A stretch of DNA of 10,059 bases, taken from assembly GCA_043766915.1 (NCBI GenBank), contig JAYUHO010000311.1:1-10059 (forward strand), read 5' to 3'. The stretch is from JANNAT01 sp043766915 (lineage in GTDB: Bacteria > Pseudomonadota > Alphaproteobacteria > Rhodobacterales > Rhodobacteraceae). The notes beneath the pieces were generated by a model. The model was not told the DNA's origin, ran no database searches, and was given only the letters and a program-made list of their open reading frames with translations. The position numbers and the translations under genes were made by a program. Below, piece after piece: positions 6,913-10,059 of this stretch; the stretch's first letter is position 1; every line of letters begins with the position of its first letter.

Positions 6913-7590
6913 TCACCCTTGATCGGCCCTGTCCAGCAGCTCGGCGGCCAAGGCGCGGGTGACCGGGCGGCGCTGGGTTAACGCGACGGCATCCAGTTCG
7001 GCGACAACGCTGCGCGCGCTGGCGATTGACCGTTCAATCCGGCTGACCAGATAAGCAATCAGATTGGGTGGCACCGCAATCTGGCGGTCAGCAAACAGTT
7101 TCACCAGCACCGCTGACAACAACGCATCATCTGGCGATGGCACCAACGCAACCGCCGCCGCCTGCAACCGGCTTTGCAGATCAGCCAGCGTCAGCCCCCA
7201 ATCGCGCGGCGGCGTGGCGGCCGTGATCAACAACCGCCCCGCTGGCAGCACCATATTATGCAGATGAAAAAGGGCGGTTTCGGCAGCGGGATTGCCCGCA
7301 ATCGCTTCGGCATTTTCAACGCAGACGGCGCTCATCGCCGCCAAACCCGGCACATCGACCGCCGCCAGATCGGCACCCGGCACGATCACCGCCCCGGCCA
7401 TGTCAGCCCAGATACGCGCCAGATGGGTTTTGCCAGCACCTTTTGGGCCGATCAACAGCATCTTGCCATCCGGCCAATCGCGCCATCCGTCAATCGCCGC
7501 CAGGGCCTGCGCTGTGGCGGGCGAGGTGAAAAAATCCGCCCGCGCGTAACCTTCGGCCACCGGCAGATCAAAGACCAGTTGCTTGATCAT
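6913..7590 (-). CDS. hda: Hda-like DnaA-related regulator of replication initiation
   Basis: 225 residues from ATG 7590; AAAGG lies about 8 nt upstream. The open frame extends to 7680, but those 30 codons overlap the previous gene and do not resemble Hda. Hda proteins bind the DNA polymerase sliding clamp and stimulate hydrolysis of DnaA-bound ATP to prevent over-initiation. Visible features: an N-terminal clamp-binding-like motif QLVFDLP (4-10); Walker A GPKGAGKT (48-55); a degenerate Walker B AVCVENAEAI (88-97) with Glu-Asn where Asp residues are usual; sensor 1 LLITAATPP (120-128); the box VII arginine Arg141 in LADLQSRL; and sensor 2 around Arg187 (IERSIASARSVVAELDAVAL). The DnaA DNA-binding domain IV is absent, which separates it from DnaA. 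It overlaps the membrane-protein gene by 23 bp and precedes ppk, an order common in alphaproteobacteria. A DnaA-paralogue role other than RIDA remains possible. Confidence 0.88.
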   Translation of the reverse strand: MIKQLVFDLPVAEGYARADFFTSPATAQALAAIDGWRDWPDGKMLLIGPKGAGKTHLARIWADMAGAVIVPGADLAAVDVPGLAAMSAVCVENAEAIAGNPAAETALFHLHNMVLPAGRLLITAATPPRDWGLTLADLQSRLQAAAVALVPSPDDALLSAVLVKLFADRQIAVPPNLIAYLVSRIERSIASARSVVAELDAVALTQRRPVTRALAAELLDRADQG

Positions 7591-8683
7591 CGGCTGGCCT
7601 TTGGGCGACGGCGTCGGGCAAGGGGATGTGCCCGTCGATACCGCGATACAGCAGACTGTGATGATACTGCGCGATGGCAAAGCGCGTCAGCACCCCCAGC
7701 GATGCCGCCACGGGCACTGCAATCAGCATGCCGACAAAGCCAAACACCGACCCGAACGCCGACAGCGCAAACAACAGCCACACCGGATGCAGCCCCACCG
7801 AATTGCCCACCAGTTTCGGCGTCAGCACATTGCCCTCAATAAACTGCCCCACCGCAAAAATCGCGGCGACCAACCCGATTGACAGCCAATCCCCCCAGAA
7901 CTGATACAGCGCCAATCCGATGGCCAGCGCCCCGCCCACCAACGATCCGATATAGGGAATGAAGGTGATCGCCCCGGCAATCGCCCCCACGATCAGCCCA
8001 AATTGCAACCCTGCCAGCATCAGCGCCGCCGAATAAAACGTGCCCAGCGCCAGACAGACCGACAATTGCCCCCGCACAAAGGCCGCCAGCACCGCGTTGA
8101 TCTCGCGCGCCAGTTTGCGCACCACAGGCGCATGATCGCGCGGCAACAGACTGTCGACACGGGCGATCATCCGGTCCCAGTCCATCAGCAGATAGAAGGT
8201 GACGACAGGCACCACCAACAAAAACACCACCGCCGACAGCAGGCCCAGCGCCGATGACAACAGCCCGCGCGCCAACTCGCCGCCGCGTGATTGAATGGCG
8301 GTGCCGATTTCGGCCAGCGTCTGGCGGATGGTGGATGTTTCATCCGACAATTGCGGAAACCGTTCTATCAGGGCCGTCTGCAGCCCCCGCGCAATGTCAG
8401 GGGCGGAATTGATCAGGGCGGTAAGCTGTTTCACCAGCTCGGGGATCACCGACAGCATCAGCAATACGATGATCAGAATGGCGCCCAACAAGATCACCGA
8501 CGTCGCCGCGACCCGGCTAAGCCCAAGCTTTTGCAACCTGTCCGCCACCGGATCAAGGAAATAGGCCAGCGCACCGCCCACTAGAAACGGCAACAGAACC
8601 GATCCTAATGCCCAGACCAGCACAAAAAACACCGCCATCGCGATGCCCCAGTATTTTGCTTGATCGCGCAGTGGCAAAGCCAT
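7568..8683 (-). CDS. AI-2E/PerM family integral membrane protein
   Basis: 371 residues, ATG 8683 with GAGGGA about 8 nt upstream. Polytopic inner-membrane protein: hydrophobic segments at about 12-30, 32-45, 60-82, 143-167, 207-225, 228-245, 247-262, 266-285 and 300-330, the usual PerM/UPF0118 layout. A large polar loop (about 83-140, with long amphipathic helices) follows the third segment. Family motifs are present: TFYLLMDWDRM (162-172), TFIPYIGSLVGG (240-251), EGNVLTPKLVGNSVGLHPVWLLFAL (283-307) and GFVGMLIAVPVAA (315-327). Family members have been linked to autoinducer-2 export and to Na+/H+ antiport; the true substrate here is unknown and the AI-2 name should not be taken literally. The last 23 bp overlap the Hda gene start. 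It appears to be the first gene of the minus-strand run, since a terminator for the preceding unit lies upstream. Confidence 0.92.
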   Translation of the reverse strand: MALPLRDQAKYWGIAMAVFFVLVWALGSVLLPFLVGGALAYFLDPVADRLQKLGLSRVAATSVILLGAILIIVLLMLSVIPELVKQLTALINSAPDIARGLQTALIERFPQLSDETSTIRQTLAEIGTAIQSRGGELARGLLSSALGLLSAVVFLLVVPVVTFYLLMDWDRMIARVDSLLPRDHAPVVRKLAREINAVLAAFVRGQLSVCLALGTFYSAALMLAGLQFGLIVGAIAGAITFIPYIGSLVGGALAIGLALYQFWGDWLSIGLVAAIFAVGQFIEGNVLTPKLVGNSVGLHPVWLLFALSAFGSVFGFVGMLIAVPVAASLGVLTRFAIAQYHHSLLYRGIDGHIPLPDAVAQRPADDQATGL

Positions 8684-8709
8684 GGTGCCGTCCCTCGTTT
8701 GGTGACGAA

Positions 8710-8738
8710 CATATCACCTTTGACCCGCGGTCATGCAA
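8710..8738 (-). promoter_or_regulatory. Weak candidate promoter of the perM-hda-ppk operon
   Basis: Minus strand TTGCAT (8733-8738), 17-nt spacer, GATATG (8710-8715); each hexamer matches consensus in only three of six positions. A TATGTT two nt further downstream is an alternative -10 with a longer spacer. The spacer contains the small palindrome GACC-GCG-GGTC. A promoter is expected here because the fasciclin terminator lies immediately upstream, but the sequence match is poor. Confidence 0.2.
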
Positions 8739-8745
8739 GTCCTGC

Positions 8746-8781
8746 GCAAAGGAAAGGCCCCCGCCAAGGCTTGGCGGGGCC
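8746..8781 (-). terminator. Rho-independent terminator of the fasciclin gene
   Basis: An inverted repeat at 8756-8781 forms a GC-rich stem (CCCCGCCAA pairing with TTGGCGGGG, 3-nt loop, extended by outer GGC/GCC with one bulged base). On the minus strand it is followed by TTTCCTTTGC (8755-8746), a moderately U-rich tail. It lies about 60 bp after the fasciclin stop codon and before the next minus-strand gene, the expected place for a terminator. The plus-strand exit (CAATTTAGTC) is less U-rich and no plus-strand gene ends here. Confidence 0.8.
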
Positions 8782-8839
8782 AATTTAGTCTGATTTTGAA
8801 CTGGTTAGACGGTCACTACTGGGTAAAGGCGAAATGGGT

Positions 8840-9352
8840 TTAGTGGCACTTAGGCCGCGTACCCGGGATCAACACTTTGTCGATCACATGGATCACGCCA
8901 TTGTCGGCCTTGATATCGGCGATGATCACATTGGCCAGCGTGCCGGTGCCATCATCAATCGTGACCCCTGCGGCGGATTTGGCGATGCACAGGCGCTGCG
9001 AGGTCAGCAAAGGTTTGAAATAGGTGGACCCGTTCGGAATCGCCGCCGCCGTCAACACCCGGTCATCGACGTGATACAGCAGAATATCGGTCAGCTGACC
9101 TTTGTTTTCCGGCTTTAGCAGCGTCTCAACCGTGCCCGCAGGCAAAGCCGCGAAGGCGTCGTTAACGGGCGCATAAACGGTGAAATTACCGGGACCGGCC
9201 AGCGTTTCGGCCAGACCCGCCGCCGTGACAGCCGCCACCAAAGTGCTGAACCGCGCGTCTGCGGCGGCAATGGCGGTGATGCTTTCGGCTGACGCGGCAG
9301 TCCCCATCGTCAGGACAATGGCAGCGGCGGTGAAAAACTTCGATTTGGTCAA
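8840..9352 (-). CDS. Secreted fasciclin (FAS1) domain protein
   Basis: 170 residues from TTG 9352. The frame is open to a GTG at 9361, but the strong AGGAG directly abuts that GTG and lies 8 nt before the TTG, so the TTG is the better start. Residues 1-22 (MTKSKFFTAAAIVLTMGTAASA, cleavage ASA|ES) are a clear Sec signal peptide, so the product is exported. One FAS1 domain follows, about 25-163: FSTLVAAVTAAGLAETLAG, the H1 block FTVYAPVNDAFAALPAGTVETLL (57-79), the conserved YH in ILLYHV (90-95), and the H2 block IIADIKADNGVIHVIDKVLIP (143-163). FAS1 domains mediate adhesion or protein contacts; the partner is unknown. Two cysteines only (Cys122 and Cys169, the latter one residue from the C-terminus) could form a disulfide. 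A single-gene unit with its own terminator, divergent from proS. Confidence 0.92.
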   Translation of the reverse strand: MTKSKFFTAAAIVLTMGTAASAESITAIAAADARFSTLVAAVTAAGLAETLAGPGNFTVYAPVNDAFAALPAGTVETLLKPENKGQLTDILLYHVDDRVLTAAAIPNGSTYFKPLLTSQRLCIAKSAAGVTIDDGTGTLANVIIADIKADNGVIHVIDKVLIPGTRPKCH

Positions 9353-9406
9353 GATGGTCACTCCTGTTCACTGGTTAAGCCATGTCCCCACTGGCTGGCT
9401 GCAAAG

Positions 9407-9434
9407 GATACGCAGGGTTTGTGACGTTGGGTCA
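9407..9434 (-). promoter_or_regulatory. Candidate ECF-sigma-like promoter of the fasciclin gene
   Basis: Minus strand TGACCC (9429-9434), 16-nt spacer, CGTATC (9407-9412). The pair looks more like an extracytoplasmic-function sigma promoter (TGANCC-like -35, CGTA-like -10) than a sigma-70 one; no good TTGACA/TATAAT pair was seen. The leader to the TTG start would be about 50 nt. In Rhodobacter a fasciclin-like gene is, as I recall, among sigma-E singlet-oxygen targets, which is why this was considered. Tentative. Confidence 0.3.
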
Positions 9435-9470
9435 CAGGGGCGACGGGTTTGTGATGGGGCGTGATGGGCA
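9415..9470. repeat. Cluster of GTGA half-sites: one inverted repeat and two direct repeats
   Basis: TGTGAC-GTTGG-GTCACA (9420-9436) is a perfect 6-bp inverted repeat with a 5-nt centre. The 10-mer GGGTTTGTGA occurs at 9415-9424 and again at 9445-9454, exactly 30 bp (about three helical turns) apart. GTGATGGG then repeats at 9451 and 9461, one turn apart. The inverted repeat overlaps the candidate -35 of the fasciclin gene. It looks like an array for a dimeric regulator; the spacing differs by one from the CRP consensus (TGTGA-N6-TCACA; here N7). Confidence 0.45.
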
Positions 9471-9531
9471 GGGGGGCCATTGTTTCAGTTTGCGGCACGC
9501 CCGGCACAATCGTCGCGCACCCAACCCCGCC

Positions 9532-9570
9532 CTTGCCTGCCCCGTCAGTTTTACCTAAACGTCAGGCAAG
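9532..9570 (+). promoter_or_regulatory. Candidate proS promoter within an 8-bp inverted repeat
   Basis: TTGCCT (9533-9538), 17-nt spacer, TAAACG (9556-9561) is a plausible plus-strand promoter, with a leader of about 25 nt to the proS ATG. CTTGCCTG (9532-9539) and CAGGCAAG (9563-9570) are perfect inverted arms 23 nt apart; the left arm coincides with the -35 and the right arm with the expected start site. CGTCAG also repeats directly at 9543 and 9560. The arms might be an operator or chance; no T-box or other tRNA-sensing element is seen. Confidence 0.35.
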
Positions 9571-9592
9571 CCCATTGCCCAAAGGTAGCCCC

Positions 9593-10059
9593 ATGCGTCT
9601 GACCCGGTATTTCCTGCCCGTGCTGAAAGAAAACCCTGCCGAGGCGCAGATCGTCTCGCACCGCTATATGCTGCGCGCGGGCATGATCAAACAACAGGCG
9701 GCGGGGATTTATTCGTGGCTGCCGCTGGGCTTGCGGGTGCTGCGGCGGATCGAGGCGATCGTGAATGAGGAGCAGGAGCGCGCGGGGCATATTCCCTTGT
9801 TGATGCCGACGTTGCAGGCGGCGGATTTGTGGCGCGAGAGCGGGCGGTATGACGATTATGGCGACGAGATGCTGCGGATCAAGGATCGCGGCGGGCGGGA
9901 TCTGCTTTATGGCCCCACCAACGAGGAGATGATCACCGACATTTTCCGCAGCCATGTCACCAGCTACAAGGACCTGCCGCTGACGCTGTACCACATCCAG
10001 TGGAAGTTCCGCGACGAGCTGCGGCCGCGTTTCGGCGTCATGCGGGGGCGCGAATTCCT
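9593..10059 (+). CDS. proS: Prolyl-tRNA synthetase (N-terminal part, cut by window edge)
   Basis: Open from ATG 9593 to the right edge, 155 codons plus two bases. The enzyme charges tRNA-Pro with proline in the cytoplasm. The class II synthetase core is clear: motif 1 region RAGMIKQQAAGIYSWLPLGLRVLRRIE (28-54), LLMPTLQAADLWRESGRYD (69-87), the GPTNEE substrate-binding block (107-112), and motif 2 HIQWKFRDELRPRFGVMRGREF (134-155) with Arg140. The opening MRLTRYFLPVLKENPAEAQIVSHRYMLRAGMI is typical of alphaproteobacterial ProRS. In that group the enzyme is usually the short form of about 440 residues without the editing insertion, but the relevant region is outside the window. AAAGG lies 7 nt before the ATG. 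Divergent from the fasciclin gene with about 240 bp between the start codons. Confidence 0.97.
   Translation, partial: MRLTRYFLPVLKENPAEAQIVSHRYMLRAGMIKQQAAGIYSWLPLGLRVLRRIEAIVNEEQERAGHIPLLMPTLQAADLWRESGRYDDYGDEMLRIKDRGGRDLLYGPTNEEMITDIFRSHVTSYKDLPLTLYHIQWKFRDELRPRFGVMRGREF

Noticed and set aside
7591..7680. N-terminal extension of the Hda gene (30 codons)
   Set aside because: The extension overlaps the conserved membrane-protein gene, lacks similarity to Hda, and the clamp-binding-like motif begins right after the ATG at 7590.
7568..8683. Quorum-sensing AI-2 exporter
   Set aside because: The family name rests on few studied members; no luxS or other AI-2 gene is visible, so only the family is called.
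9353..9361. GTG start three codons upstream for the fasciclin gene
   Set aside because: The AGGAG ribosome site directly abuts this GTG, leaving no spacing; it is ideally spaced for the TTG at 9352.
9420..9436. CRP-type binding site
   Set aside because: TGTGA and TCACA are separated by 7 nt rather than 6, and classical cAMP-CRP control is not typical of this group. Kept only as an unassigned inverted repeat.
9551..9994. 147-codon open frame on the minus strand at the right end
   Set aside because: Antisense to the N-terminus of proS, whose class II synthetase motifs are unmistakable.
1..10059. Defence island, toxin-antitoxin, CRISPR, prophage or insertion sequence
   Set aside because: No transposase, integrase, recombinase, repeat-spacer array, direct-repeat target sites or toxin-like gene pair was found; all genes fit a stable chromosomal background.

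Overview
The window reads as chromosomal DNA of an alphaproteobacterium, most likely family Rhodobacteraceae (Roseobacter group). It is GC-rich. It carries an Hda-type DnaA-related protein next to a PerM/AI-2E family membrane protein and a ppk-ppx pair, a linkage common in alphaproteobacteria. The prolyl-tRNA synthetase N-terminus closely resembles those remembered from Rhodobacteraceae. No rRNA, tRNA, CRISPR, transposase, phage or plasmid gene was seen. This looks like core chromosome, and I see no clear new defence or mobile system.

Layout. Nine genes lie head-to-tail on the minus strand, read from about 8683 down to 1. In transcription order they are: AI-2E/PerM family membrane protein (8683-7568); Hda-like replication regulator (7590-6913); polyphosphate kinase ppk1 (6869-4707); Ppx/GppA exopolyphosphatase (4689 or 4710-3151); VOC/glyoxalase-like protein (3154-2537); GNAT acetyltransferase of the Pat/MnaT type (2540-2049); soluble TerB-DnaJ protein (2017-1304); endonuclease/exonuclease/phosphatase-family protein (1300-260); and a small secreted protein cut by the window edge (223-<1). 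Gaps never exceed 43 bp, and several junctions overlap by 4 or 23 bp. Upstream, also on the minus strand, is a single-gene fasciclin unit (9352-8840) with its own terminator. Divergent to it on the plus strand is proS (9593->10059), cut by the right edge.

Function. The centre of the window is polyphosphate metabolism. Ppk1 makes polyP and Ppx degrades it. A close match to a PhoB box (6891-6908) sits just upstream of ppk, with a weak -10 at the expected distance, suggesting induction under phosphate limitation. The genes upstream (membrane protein, Hda) and downstream (VOC, GNAT, DnaJ, EEP) have no obvious biochemical link to polyP but may be co-transcribed. Two downstream genes, the DnaJ protein and the small secreted protein, have candidate internal promoters whose -10 boxes lie exactly 6 nt before the ATG, as expected of leaderless mRNAs. 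The 240-bp divergent region between fasciclin and proS is rich in symmetric and repeated elements and probably holds the regulatory sites of both genes.

Limits: all function calls come from reading motifs by eye. Promoter and operator calls are hypotheses.
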